Below are positions 35,063 to 43,521 of a stretch of 64,000 nucleotides of DNA, piece by piece. This DNA comes from Aquariibacter albus. GTDB lineage: Bacteria > Pseudomonadota > Gammaproteobacteria > Burkholderiales > Burkholderiaceae_C. The stretch spans positions 1,054,001-1,118,000 of the forward strand of contig NZ_JACIVI010000001.1 of NCBI RefSeq assembly GCF_014145335.1. The letters run 5' to 3'. Under the pieces are notes generated by a model. That model was not told where the DNA came from. It worked only from the letters and a program-made list of their open reading frames with translations, and did no database searches. Position 1 is the first letter of the stretch, and each line of letters opens with the position of its first letter. Position numbers and translations under genes: made by a program.

Positions 35063-37423
35063 ATGAACGCCCCTGCCCTGCCCGACGCCGTCCTGGCCGC
35101 CAAGCCCGAAGTCGGCCGCAGCCGACCCCATGAGTCCGCGGCCCTGCATGTGGCCGGCGCCGCCCCCTACATCGACGACCTGCCCGAGCTCGCCGGCACC
35201 CTGCATGCCGCGCTGGGCCTGTCGCCGATCGCGCATGGCCGCCTGCTCGCCATCGACCGTGCCGCCCTGCAGGCCCTGCCGGGGGTGGTGGAGGTGCTGA
35301 GCGCCGCCGACTTGCCCGGGGCCAACCAGTGCGGGCCCATCGTGCACGATGAGCCCATCCTCGCGACCGACACGGTGCACTACCTGGGCCAGCCGGTCTT
35401 CGCGGTGATCGCCCGCACGCGCGAGGCCGCCCGCCGCGCCGCCGCCCAGGCCGCCAAGGTGCTGCAGCTGGAGCCGCTGCCGGCGGTGCTCAAGGCGCGC
35501 GAGGCCCATGCCCAGGGCCTGCATGTCATCCCCTCGATGACGCTGCAGCGCGAGTCGGCGCCGGGGGCGCTGGACGCCGCCCTGGCGGCCGCGCCGCATC
35601 GCCTGGCCGGCCAGTTCCAGCTCGGCGGCCAGGAGCAGTTCTACCTGGAGGGCCAGATCAGCTACGCCTGCCCGACCGAGAACCGCGGCCTGCGCGTGCA
35701 CTGCTCGACCCAGCATCCGAGCGAGATGCAGCACACCATCGCCCATGCCCTGGGCTGGCAGGCCCACCAGGTGCAGGTGGAATGCCGGCGCATGGGCGGC
35801 GGCTTCGGCGGCAAGGAATCGCAGTCGGCCGTGTTCGCCTGCGTGGCCGCGGTGGCCGCGGTCCGTCTGGGCCGGCCGGTCAAGCTGCGGGTCGATCGCG
35901 ACGACGACTTCATGATCACCGGTCGCCGGCACGGCTTCGACTTCGACTACGCGGTCGGCCACGACGCCGAGGGCCGCGTGCTGGCGGCGGAAGTCACCAT
36001 GATCTCCAACGCCGGCTGGAGCGCCGACCTCTCCGGTCCCGTCATGACCCGCGCGCTCTGCCACTTCGACAATGCCTACTGGCTGCCCGAGGTACGCATG
36101 CACGGCCACAGCGCGCGGACGAACACGCAGAGCAACACCGCCTTCCGCGGCTTCGGCGGCCCGCAGGGGGCGCTGGCCATCGAAGTCATCCTCGACAGCA
36201 TCGCGCGTCGGCTCGGCCGGGATCCGCTGGAGGTGCGGCGTGCCAACTTCTACGGCCTCGGCGAGCGCAACCTCACCCCCTACGGCCAGACGGTCGAGGA
36301 CAACGTGATCGCCGCCCTGGTCGACCAGCTCGTGGCCGACAGCGACTACCTGGCCCGCCGCGCCGCCGTCGCCGACTTCAACGCCGGCAGCCCGGTGCTG
36401 AAGAAGGGCCTGGCGCTGACGCCGGTGAAGTTCGGGATCTCCTTCAATGTCAAGCAGTTCAACCAGGCCGGCGCGCTGGTTCACCTCTACACCGACGGTT
36501 CGGTGCTGGTGAACCATGGCGGCACCGAGATGGGCCAGGGCCTGAACACCAAGGTTGCCCAGGTGGTGGCCGAGGAGCTCGGCATTGCCTTCGAGCGGGT
36601 GCGCGTCACGGCTACCGACACGCAGAAGGTGGCCAACACCTCGGCGACCGCCGCGTCCACCGGCAGCGACCTGAATGGCAAGGCGGCGCAGGATGCGGCG
36701 CGGCAGCTGCGCGAGCGCCTGGTGCCGATCGCCGCCGCGCAGCTCGCCGTCGATCCCGCCGCGCTGCGCTTCGTCGCCGACGCGGTCCACGGCGGGGGCC
36801 GCAGCCTGCCCTTCCCCGCCCTGGTCAAGGCGGCCTACCTGGAACGCGTGCAGCTCTGGAGCGACGGCCACTACGCCACCCCCGGCCTGCACTGGAATCG
36901 CGAGACCCTGCAGGGCCGGTCCTTCTACTACTACGCCTACGGTGCAGCCGTCAGCGAGGTGCTGGTCGACACCCTGAGCGGCGAACACCGCCTGCTGCGC
37001 GCCGACCTGCTGCACGACGTCGGCCGCTCGCTGAACCCGGCCCTGGACATCGGCCAGATCGAAGGCGCATATGTGCAGGGCTATGGCTGGCTCAGCAGCG
37101 AGGAACTGGTCTGGCACCCGCAGACCGGCAAGCTGCTCACCCACGCGCCGAGCACCTACAAGATCCCCACGGCCACGGACGTCCCGCCGGTCTTCCGCAC
37201 CCGCCTGTTCGAGAACGCCAACGTGGAGGACAGCATCCACCGCAGCAAGGCCGTCGGCGAGCCCCCGCTGCTGCTGCCCTTCTCCGCCTTCCTGGCGATC
37301 CGCGATGCGGTCTCCGCCGTCGGCGGCCATCGCATCGACCCGCCGCTGCGCGCACCGGCCACGCCGGAGGCGGTGCTGGACGCGATCGATGCGGTGCGCG
37401 CGGCCGCCGCCCGCCCGGCATGA
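35063..37423 (+). CDS. xdhB: Xanthine dehydrogenase molybdopterin-binding large subunit
   Basis: 786-residue catalytic subunit that hydroxylates hypoxanthine and xanthine to urate at a molybdenum cofactor. Family segments include VAGAAPYIDDLPE near the N-terminus, RMGGGFGGKESQS, NTAFRGFGGPQG, GGTEMGQGLNTKV and SKAVGEPPLLLPFSA, the last containing the active-site Glu. It is 10 bp after xdhA and overlaps xdhC (ATGA at 37420-37423). Confidence 0.96.
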   Translation: MNAPALPDAVLAAKPEVGRSRPHESAALHVAGAAPYIDDLPELAGTLHAALGLSPIAHGRLLAIDRAALQALPGVVEVLSAADLPGANQCGPIVHDEPILATDTVHYLGQPVFAVIARTREAARRAAAQAAKVLQLEPLPAVLKAREAHAQGLHVIPSMTLQRESAPGALDAALAAAPHRLAGQFQLGGQEQFYLEGQISYACPTENRGLRVHCSTQHPSEMQHTIAHALGWQAHQVQVECRRMGGGFGGKESQSAVFACVAAVAAVRLGRPVKLRVDRDDDFMITGRRHGFDFDYAVGHDAEGRVLAAEVTMISNAGWSADLSGPVMTRALCHFDNAYWLPEVRMHGHSARTNTQSNTAFRGFGGPQGALAIEVILDSIARRLGRDPLEVRRANFYGLGERNLTPYGQTVEDNVIAALVDQLVADSDYLARRAAVADFNAGSPVLKKGLALTPVKFGISFNVKQFNQAGALVHLYTDGSVLVNHGGTEMGQGLNTKVAQVVAEELGIAFERVRVTATDTQKVANTSATAASTGSDLNGKAAQDAARQLRERLVPIAAAQLAVDPAALRFVADAVHGGGRSLPFPALVKAAYLERVQLWSDGHYATPGLHWNRETLQGRSFYYYAYGAAVSEVLVDTLSGEHRLLRADLLHDVGRSLNPALDIGQIEGAYVQGYGWLSSEELVWHPQTGKLLTHAPSTYKIPTATDVPPVFRTRLFENANVEDSIHRSKAVGEPPLLLPFSAFLAIRDAVSAVGGHRIDPPLRAPATPEAVLDAIDAVRAAAARPA

Positions 37424-38247
37424 ACCTGCGCGACACCGCCGCCGCCTGGTGGGCAGCCGGCCGTCCGACCTGCATCGTCGAGCTTCAGGCCGTGCGCGGC
37501 TCCACCCCGCGGGAGGCCGGTGCCCGCATGCTGGTGGCCGCCGAGGACGCCTGCGGCAGCATCGGCGGCGGCCACCTCGAATGGCTTGCGCTGCGCGAGG
37601 CCCGCAACGCCCTGGCCCCGGGCGCCCCGCTTCCCCAGCCTCAGGTGCTGAGCCTGGGCCCCAGCCTGGGCCAGTGCTGCGGCGGCGAAGTCACGCTGGC
37701 CTGGCGGCGGCTGGACGCCCGGGCCCTGGCCGACTGGCCCGAGCCGCCGCTGCGCCTGGCCCTGCACCTGTTCGGCGCCGGCCACGTGGCCCGGGCGCTG
37801 GTGCGGCTGCTGGCGCCGCTGGAGGGGCTGCGCATCGTCTGGATCGATGAGCGCGAGGAGGAGTTCGCGCACTTCATGCAGGGCGGCACGGCTTGGCCGG
37901 CCCCGCTCGAGATCCGCTGCGTCGATGCGGTGGAGGCCGAGGTCGCGACCCTGCCGGCTGGCGGGGCCGCCCTGGTCATGACCCATGAGCATGCGCTCGA
38001 TGAACGGCTGGTGGAGGCCCTGCTGCGCCGCGAGGATCTGGGCTGGCTGGGCCTGATCGGCTCGGCCAGCAAGCGGGCCCGCTTTGGCAGCCGGCTGCGC
38101 GCACGCGGCCTGGCCGAGGCCCGCTTCGAGCGCCTGCACTGCCCGGTCGGCGTGCCGGGCCTGCTGGGCAAGGCCCCCGAGGAGATCGCCATTGCCATCG
38201 CTGCGCAGCTGCTGCGCGCGCACCCGCCCCGCGGCGGCGCAGGCTGA
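37420..38247 (+). CDS. xdhC: Xanthine dehydrogenase accessory protein
   Basis: 275-residue XdhC chaperone that binds molybdenum cofactor, promotes its sulfuration and inserts it into XdhB. The N-terminal domain has VRGSTPREAGARMLV and GSIGGGHLEW, with LGQCCGGEV containing the conserved Cys pair. The C-terminal Rossmann-like domain starts LHLFGAGHVARALVRLL and includes LIGSASKRARF and PEEIAIAIAAQLL. It is translationally coupled to xdhB and convergent with the 8-oxoguanine deaminase gene. Confidence 0.95.
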   Translation: MNLRDTAAAWWAAGRPTCIVELQAVRGSTPREAGARMLVAAEDACGSIGGGHLEWLALREARNALAPGAPLPQPQVLSLGPSLGQCCGGEVTLAWRRLDARALADWPEPPLRLALHLFGAGHVARALVRLLAPLEGLRIVWIDEREEEFAHFMQGGTAWPAPLEIRCVDAVEAEVATLPAGGAALVMTHEHALDERLVEALLRREDLGWLGLIGSASKRARFGSRLRARGLAEARFERLHCPVGVPGLLGKAPEEIAIAIAAQLLRAHPPRGGAG

Positions 38248-38259
38248 AGCCGGGGCCGC

Positions 38260-39630
38260 TCAGCCGGCATCGAGCTGGCGGGCCAGGCGGTTGTGGGTCT
38301 CGACCAGGCGCGGCAGGCTCAGGGTCTGCAGCTCGCCGTCGCGGACGACGAAGCGACCGTTGACCACGGTATGCCGCGTGCGCGGGGGCTGGCACAGCAG
38401 CAGCGCCGCCAGCGGATCGTGCTGGGCGCCGGCCTGGGCGACATCGTCGAGCGCGAAGATGGCCAGGTCGGCCGACATGCCGGGGGCGATCGCACCGAGG
38501 TCGTCGCGCCCCAGCACGGCGGCCCCGCCGCGGGTGGCCAGGTCCAGCGCGCCGCGGACGCCGAGGGCGGCGGGCCCTTCCACCGGCCCGTGCGCGACCC
38601 GCTGCAGCAGCAGGGCCATGCGCGCCTCGGCCAGCAGATGGCTGCCATCGTTGGAGGCGGAGCCGTCGACGCCCAGGCCGACCGGCACGCCGGCCGCCCG
38701 CATCGCACGAATCGGCGCGATGCCCGAGGCCAGCCGCATGTTCGAGCAGGGACAGTGCGCGACCCCGGTGCCGGTGCGGGCGAACAGGCCGATGCCCGGG
38801 GCATCGAGCTTCACGCAGTGGGCATGCCAGACATCGCGGCCGGTCCAGCCCAGCGATTCGGCGTACTCGGCCGGCGTCATGCCGAAGCGCTCGCGGGAGT
38901 AGGCGATGTCCTTGTCGTTCTCGGCCAGATGCGTGTGCAGCGAAACGCCGTGGCCGGCACCGAAGCTGCGCGCGAGCCGGGCCGATTCCCGCATCAGCGC
39001 GGGGCTGACCGAGAAGGGCGAACAGGGCGCGACCACGATGCGCCGCATGGCGTGGCGGGCAGGGTCGTGCCAGCGCTCGATCAGGCGCTGGGTGTCCTTG
39101 AGGATCGCGGCCTCGCTCTCGACCAGGGCATCGGGCGGCAGGCCGCCCGCGCTTTCGCCCACGCTCATGGCACCGCGGGCCGCATGGAAGCGCATGCCGA
39201 TCTGCTCGGCCGCCTCCAGGCTGTCTTCAAGCGTCGCGCCGTTCGGATAGAGGTAGAGGTGGTCGCTGCTGGTGGTGCAGCCCGAGAGCAGCAGCTCGGC
39301 CATCGCCGTCTGGGTGGAGACGCGGATCATCTCCGGCGTCATCCGACCCCAGATCGGATAGAGCGTGCGCAGCCAGTCGAAGAGCTCGCAGTCCTGGGCC
39401 CGTGCACGGGTCAGGGTCTGGTACATGTGGTGGTGGGTGTTGACCAGGCCGGGCAGCACGATCAGGCCGCGCGCATCCAGCACCTCGTCGGCGCTGGCGG
39501 GCAGCTCGGCACTCGGGCCGACGGCCTCGATCACCTGGTCGCGGATGAACACCGCGCCGTCCTCGATCTCTCGTCGGGCATCGTCCTGGGTGACGAGCAG
39601 GCGGGCGTGATGGATCAGCAGCGTGGGCAT
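38260..39630 (-). CDS. 8-oxoguanine deaminase
   Basis: 456-residue amidohydrolase of the 8-oxoguanine/isoxanthopterin deaminase group. It has GLVNTHHHMYQTLTRA (metal His pair), HTHLAENDKD, HAHCVKLDAPG and GVDGSASNDGSHLL (metal Asp). It converts 8-oxoguanine to urate, feeding the same pathway as xanthine dehydrogenase. SGCTTSSDHLYLYPNG agrees with this subgroup rather than with cytosine or guanine deaminase. It starts at the ATG at 39630 with MPTLLIHHARLLV. It is divergent from the porin gene. Confidence 0.92.
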   Translation of the reverse strand: MPTLLIHHARLLVTQDDARREIEDGAVFIRDQVIEAVGPSAELPASADEVLDARGLIVLPGLVNTHHHMYQTLTRARAQDCELFDWLRTLYPIWGRMTPEMIRVSTQTAMAELLLSGCTTSSDHLYLYPNGATLEDSLEAAEQIGMRFHAARGAMSVGESAGGLPPDALVESEAAILKDTQRLIERWHDPARHAMRRIVVAPCSPFSVSPALMRESARLARSFGAGHGVSLHTHLAENDKDIAYSRERFGMTPAEYAESLGWTGRDVWHAHCVKLDAPGIGLFARTGTGVAHCPCSNMRLASGIAPIRAMRAAGVPVGLGVDGSASNDGSHLLAEARMALLLQRVAHGPVEGPAALGVRGALDLATRGGAAVLGRDDLGAIAPGMSADLAIFALDDVAQAGAQHDPLAALLLCQPPRTRHTVVNGRFVVRDGELQTLSLPRLVETHNRLARQLDAG

Positions 39631-39735
39631 GGGTTCAGGCACTTCGGATGGCGGTGGCCGCCGCGGGGCATTCCCCCGGAGTGCAGCAAGGCGCAGGCCA
39701 CCCGCGCCCTGTTCCGAGGCGGATTGCGCACCTGA

Positions 39736-39752
39736 TTGCATGCACTTTTCCG
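39736..39752. promoter_or_regulatory. Single GCATGC operator-like site before the porin gene
   Basis: ATTGCATGCACTTTTCC at 39736-39752 contains one GCATGC (39738-39743) and matches the sequence CTTTGTATGCACTTTTGG at 47482-47499 and the GCATGCACCTTTT stretch at 31777. It lies in the divergent gap between the deaminase and porin genes. Confidence 0.4.
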
Positions 39753-39820
39753 AGGCGGCACATCCCTTGCACTCCGGGGTGCCGGACTGCAAAGCGCAGC
39801 ATCAACCGGAGGACCCATTC

Positions 39821-40924
39821 ATGATCAAGACATCCCTGAAACCCTGCGCCGCGGCCCTGGCTCTCAGCCTGCCGGCGCTGGCGGTTCAGGCCCAGTCAAG
39901 CGTGCAGCTCTACGGCATGATCGACATCGGCCTCGGCAGCTTCCAGCGGCCCGAGGAACAGGTGGTCGGCGGCGGCATCATCAACGACTGGAAACGCACG
40001 GCCAAGCTGGACCGCAACAACGAGCAGACCAGCTACTGGGGCCTGCGCGGCAAGGAGGTCCTCAGCGAGGACCTCAGCGCCGTCTTCCTGCTCGAATCCT
40101 TCTTCCGCCCGGACACCGGCGAGCTCGGCCGCTTCAACAGCGACCAGATGTTCACCCGCGAGGCCTATGCCGGCCTGGCCAGCAAGCAGTTCGGCGAGCT
40201 GCGCCTGGGCCGCCACACGACGCATCTGTTCACGACCAGCTTTCTCTACAACCCCTTCGGCTCGGGCTTCGGCTGGTCGCCGACGATCCGCCACATCTTC
40301 AGCGGCAACGAAGGCAAGGTGCGCGGCGATTCGGGCTGGAGCAATTCGATCCACTACCTGTCGCCGAAGATCGCCGGCTTCAACCTGAGCGTGATGGCCG
40401 CCGCGGGCGAGAAGGACACCGGCAACGGCGGCCTGGGCGTGGTCGAGGCCCAGAGCTTCATGCTCAGCTACAACGCAGGCGCCTTCAGCACCACGCTGAC
40501 GATGCAGGACGTGAAGGTCGGGGCCGCCTCCACCCAGGGCCGGAGCCAGGTCACCGGCATGCTCGCGGCCAGCTACGACTTCGGCCTGCTGAAGCTTTCC
40601 GCCCAATACACCGAGATCGCCGACAAGCCCACCGGCTTCGAGGACCGGATCGTCCAGGTCGGCGTGGCCGTGCCGCTGGGCCGGGGCAAGGTGCTGGCCA
40701 GCTACGGGCAGGACGACACCGACTCGACCGACGACACCACGCTCAAGACCTTGAGCCTGGGCTACAACCTGCCGCTGTCCAAGCGCACCGACATCACCGT
40801 GGTCGCGATGCGCGAAACGCAGGAAGAGGGCGTGGCGCTGGCGCCGAATGCGAACAGCCTGCGCAACTACGGCCGCTTCATCAGCGGCAACAGCTACGGC
40901 TTCGGCCTGCGCCACCGCTTCTGA
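39821..40924 (+). CDS. Gram-negative porin (general porin family)
   Basis: 367-residue outer membrane trimeric-type porin. Signal peptide MIKTSLKPCAAALALSLPALAVQAQ is followed by SSVQLYGMIDIGLG, the invariant first strand of betaproteobacterial porins. EAYAGLASKQFGELRLGRH and the C-terminal GFGLRHRF with terminal Phe complete the pattern. It likely admits small solutes; its place between purine genes suggests a role in uptake of purines or ureides. The ATG has CCGGAGGA upstream, and strong terminators follow. Confidence 0.93.
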   Translation: MIKTSLKPCAAALALSLPALAVQAQSSVQLYGMIDIGLGSFQRPEEQVVGGGIINDWKRTAKLDRNNEQTSYWGLRGKEVLSEDLSAVFLLESFFRPDTGELGRFNSDQMFTREAYAGLASKQFGELRLGRHTTHLFTTSFLYNPFGSGFGWSPTIRHIFSGNEGKVRGDSGWSNSIHYLSPKIAGFNLSVMAAAGEKDTGNGGLGVVEAQSFMLSYNAGAFSTTLTMQDVKVGAASTQGRSQVTGMLAASYDFGLLKLSAQYTEIADKPTGFEDRIVQVGVAVPLGRGKVLASYGQDDTDSTDDTTLKTLSLGYNLPLSKRTDITVVAMRETQEEGVALAPNANSLRNYGRFISGNSYGFGLRHRF

Positions 40925-40937
40925 GCCTTGTGGGATC

Positions 40938-40961
40938 GGACCGGCCGTGCGGGGCCGGTCC
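40938..40961 (+). terminator. Stem-loop after the porin gene
   Basis: GGACCGGCC (40938-40946) pairs perfectly with GGCCGGTCC (40953-40961) around GTGCGG, 13 bases after the stop codon. Confidence 0.6.
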
Positions 40962-40986
40962 GTGCATTCGGGTGTTTCATGCGTTC

Positions 40987-41015
40987 GGGCGGTCCTTGCG
41001 GGCCGCCCTTTTTTT
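40987..41015 (+). terminator. Strong Rho-independent terminator of the porin gene
   Basis: GGGCGGTCC (40987-40995), loop TTGC, GGGCCGCCC (41000-41008) with one G-U pair, then seven T residues (41009-41015). It separates the porin gene from the convergent puuD gene. Confidence 0.9.
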
Positions 41016-41032
41016 CGGCCTGCGACGAGGGT

Positions 41033-42235
41033 TCAGGGGCCCGGGAATCCGGCGGACGCCCAGCGGTCGATCAGCAGGCGCTCGCCCTCGCTCAGGCCGG
41101 TCGCGTTGTTGAGCGGCATGGCGCGCAGCAGCACGACCTGCTGGTGGATGGCCTGGGCCTGGTCGCGGATGCGCTGGGGCTCATGCAGCTGCACCCCCTT
41201 GCTCGCAAGCTGGGCGTTGTGGCAAGGCACGCAGCGCTGCGTGACGACGGCCTGCACCTGGGCAAAGCCGGCCGGGGTGGGCACGCTGCCCGCCGGCGCG
41301 GCAGGCGGCGGTTCGGGCCGGGCGAGCATGGCCACCCCTCCCAGCAGCAGCACGGCCGCCGCGGCAATCTCCCAGCGGGGCGGGGCCTTGTGGCGCAGCA
41401 CGAAGAACATCCGGATCAGCGCGCCGGCCAGCATCAGCAGCACCAGGAGCAGCGCGCGCTGGGGGTGCTGCGTCAGCATCGGGTAGTGGTTGGACAGCAT
41501 GGCCACCAGCACCGGCAGCGTGAAGTAGGTGTTGTGCACGCTGCGCTGCTTGCCGCGTCGCCCGTGCTGGGGGTCGACCGGCTGGCCGGCGCGCAGGGCG
41601 GCCACCACCTTGCGCTGGCCGGGGATGATGACCATGAGCACGTTCGCGCTCATGACGGTGGCCAGCATGGCGCCGGTCAGCAGGAAGGCCGCCCGGCCGG
41701 CGAAGAGCTGGCAGGCGATCCAGGCGGCGGTGCAGGTGTAGGCGAAGACCAGCAGGCCGACCTTCAGGTCGCTCCCCACCGAACCGTCGGGCCGGCGGCC
41801 GACGATGCGGCAGATCAGGTCATAGACGACCCAGCCCAGCACCAGGTAGGCGACCGAACCCGCGATCGCGGCCGAGGGGCTCCAGTCGAAGACCCGGGGA
41901 TCGACCAGGAAGCTCGCGGCATTGACGAAGTACAGCACGCACAGCAGCGCGAAGCCCGAGAGCCAGGTCGCATAGCTTTCCCAGAAGGACCAGTGCAGCT
42001 TGTCCGGCAGGTTCGGCGGCGCGACCAGGTATTTGTTCGAGTGGTAGAAGCCGCCGCCGTGCACGGCCCAGGCCTCGCCGTCGACCCCCTTCTTCAGCAA
42101 ATCGGGGTCGCCGGGCTTGTAGAGGCTGTTGTCGAGCAGCACGAAGTGCAGCGAGGCACCGATCCACGCGATGGCCGTCAGCACATGCAGCCAGCGCAGC
42201 AGCAGATTGGCCCAGTCGAGCAGGTAGACATCCAT
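41033..42235 (-). CDS. puuD: Membrane-bound urate hydroxylase with cytochrome c domain
   Basis: 400-residue integral membrane urate oxidase. It begins MDVYLLDWANLLLRWLHVLTAIAWIGASLHF and has about eight membrane helices. The C-terminal region is a cytochrome c with heme motif Cys335-x2-Cys338-His339 (CVPCH). PuuD oxidises urate to 5-hydroxyisourate and passes electrons through its heme, in contrast to soluble uricase or HpxO. It follows uraH on the same strand (69 bp), whose product hydrolyses the hydroxyisourate. Full length with the heme domain intact. Confidence 0.95.
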   Translation of the reverse strand: MDVYLLDWANLLLRWLHVLTAIAWIGASLHFVLLDNSLYKPGDPDLLKKGVDGEAWAVHGGGFYHSNKYLVAPPNLPDKLHWSFWESYATWLSGFALLCVLYFVNAASFLVDPRVFDWSPSAAIAGSVAYLVLGWVVYDLICRIVGRRPDGSVGSDLKVGLLVFAYTCTAAWIACQLFAGRAAFLLTGAMLATVMSANVLMVIIPGQRKVVAALRAGQPVDPQHGRRGKQRSVHNTYFTLPVLVAMLSNHYPMLTQHPQRALLLVLLMLAGALIRMFFVLRHKAPPRWEIAAAAVLLLGGVAMLARPEPPPAAPAGSVPTPAGFAQVQAVVTQRCVPCHNAQLASKGVQLHEPQRIRDQAQAIHQQVVLLRAMPLNNATGLSEGERLLIDRWASAGFPGP

Positions 42236-42304
42236 GGCGCGCTTGGAAGGGGAGGATCGAAGGGCGGGGCAGCCTGCGGCGGGCTGCGACCGGAGGGCGC
42301 AGGC

Positions 42305-42658
42305 TCAGCTGCCGCGGTAGGTTGAGTAGGCCCAGGGGCTGACCAGCAGCGGCACGTGGTAGTGCGCCTGCGGATCGGCCAGGCCGAAGTCGAGCGGCAC
42401 CGCATCGAGGAAGGGCGGCTCGGGCAGCTCGACCCCGCGGGCGCGAAAGTAGTCGGCCACCGAGAAGACCAGGCGATAGGCCCCCGGCTGCAGCGCATCG
42501 TCCTGCAGCAGCGGACCCTCGGCCCGGCCGTCGTCGTTGAGCTGCAGGCGGACGAGGCAGACCGGACCCTCGGGCCCGAGCCGCCACAGGGCCACGGCCA
42601 TGCCCGCCGCGGGGCAGCCGTTCATCGTGTCGAGCACGTGGGTGGTGAGTCGTCCCAT
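42305..42658 (-). CDS. uraH: 5-hydroxyisourate hydrolase (transthyretin-like)
   Basis: 117-residue transthyretin-related enzyme that opens 5-hydroxyisourate to OHCU. The N-terminal LTTHVLDTMNGCPAAGM, the HYHVPLLVSPWAYSTY segment and the C-terminal YRGS tetrapeptide are the diagnostic features. It starts at 42658 with AGGA three bases upstream, and the GntR operator cluster begins 13 bp further. It is co-oriented with puuD and divergent from the regulator gene. Confidence 0.95.
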   Translation of the reverse strand: MGRLTTHVLDTMNGCPAAGMAVALWRLGPEGPVCLVRLQLNDDGRAEGPLLQDDALQPGAYRLVFSVADYFRARGVELPEPPFLDAVPLDFGLADPQAHYHVPLLVSPWAYSTYRGS

Positions 42659-42670
42659 GGTTCCTGAAGT

Positions 42671-42717
42671 GTATGCAGTTGGGCATGCATGCCGCGCTGC
42701 GCATGCCCATTGCATAC
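42671..42717. promoter_or_regulatory. Mirrored operator cluster between uraH and the GntR gene
   Basis: GTATGC (42671), GCATGC (42683 and 42687, overlapping), GCATGC (42701) and GCATAC (42712) fill the 67-bp divergent gap. The left half, GTATGCA...TGGGCATGC, and the right half, GCATGCCCA...TGCATAC, are mirror copies, each flanked by GAAG/CTTC. A dimeric GntR repressor bound here would block both uraH and its own gene. Confidence 0.65.
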
Positions 42718-42725
42718 TTCGCGCC

Positions 42726-43511
42726 ATGCCTCGTTCCGCCCCCAAACTGAACGCCATCCGCCCCAGCGCTGTGCGCGGCCGCACCACGGCTGCCAGCGCC
42801 TCGGCCCCCGACCTCGACACGACCCGGCGCATCGCCGAGTCGATCACCTCGGCCATCGTCGAACGCCGGCTGATGCCCGGCACCAAGCTGGCTGAACAGA
42901 AGATCGCCGACATCTTCAAGGTGTCGCGCACGCTGGTTCGGCAGGCGCTGAACCAGCTCAGCCGCGACCGCCTGGTGCGGCTGGAGCCCGCCCGCGGCGC
43001 CTTCGTCGCCGAGCCCAGCGTCGAGGAAGCCCAGCAGGTCTTCGAAGTGCGCAAGATGCTGGAATCGGTGATGGTGCAGCAGCTCTGCCGCAGCATCACG
43101 CCCAGTCAGGTCCAGACCCTGCGCCAGCATCTGGCCGCGGAGGGCGAGGCCATCGCCCGCACCGACGTGCCCGGCCGCACGCGCCTGCTGGCCGACTTCC
43201 ACGTGCTGCTTGCGCGCATGCTGCACAACGCGGTGCTGGCCGAGATGCTGGGCGACCTGCTCTCGCGCTCCTCGCTGATCTCGCTGATGTACCAGTCCTC
43301 GCACTCGGCCGAGCATTCGCACGAGGAGCATGTGGCCATCGTCGACGCGCTGGAGCAACGCGACGCCAAGGCGGCCGTCAAGCTGCTGTCGGGCCACCTC
43401 GGCAATGTGGAACGCAACCTGCGTCTCTTCCCGCGGGTGCAGGACCTGCAGTCGGCCCTGAGCCCCGACGCCCCCGCCCCGGTGGGGCGTCGCCGCAAAG
43501 CCTCGCCCTGA
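42726..43511 (+). CDS. GntR family transcriptional regulator (FCD subgroup), likely purine catabolism repressor
   Basis: 261-residue regulator. The N-terminal winged helix (about residues 32-95) contains IAESITSAIVERRLMPGTKLAEQKIADIFKVSRTLVRQAL split by the usual recognition helix. The C-terminal FCD domain has the metal/ligand histidines in DFHVLLARML, SHEEHVAIVDALEQRD and LLSGHLGNVERNL. A basic, Ala/Ser-rich extension precedes the HTH. It lies in the middle of the purine island, between uraH and puuE, and the repeated hexamers in front of island genes are the obvious candidate targets. The ligand could be urate, allantoin or xanthine; this is inferred. Confidence 0.9.
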   Translation: MPRSAPKLNAIRPSAVRGRTTAASASAPDLDTTRRIAESITSAIVERRLMPGTKLAEQKIADIFKVSRTLVRQALNQLSRDRLVRLEPARGAFVAEPSVEEAQQVFEVRKMLESVMVQQLCRSITPSQVQTLRQHLAAEGEAIARTDVPGRTRLLADFHVLLARMLHNAVLAEMLGDLLSRSSLISLMYQSSHSAEHSHEEHVAIVDALEQRDAKAAVKLLSGHLGNVERNLRLFPRVQDLQSALSPDAPAPVGRRRKASP

Positions 43512-43521
43512 GCCCCCTGCC

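Noticed and set aside
38293-39735. 480-codon plus-strand frame opposite the 8-oxoguanine deaminase gene
   Set aside because: It is an antisense shadow: the product is His/Gln/Gly/Ala-rich without motifs, while the minus strand carries all deaminase motifs.
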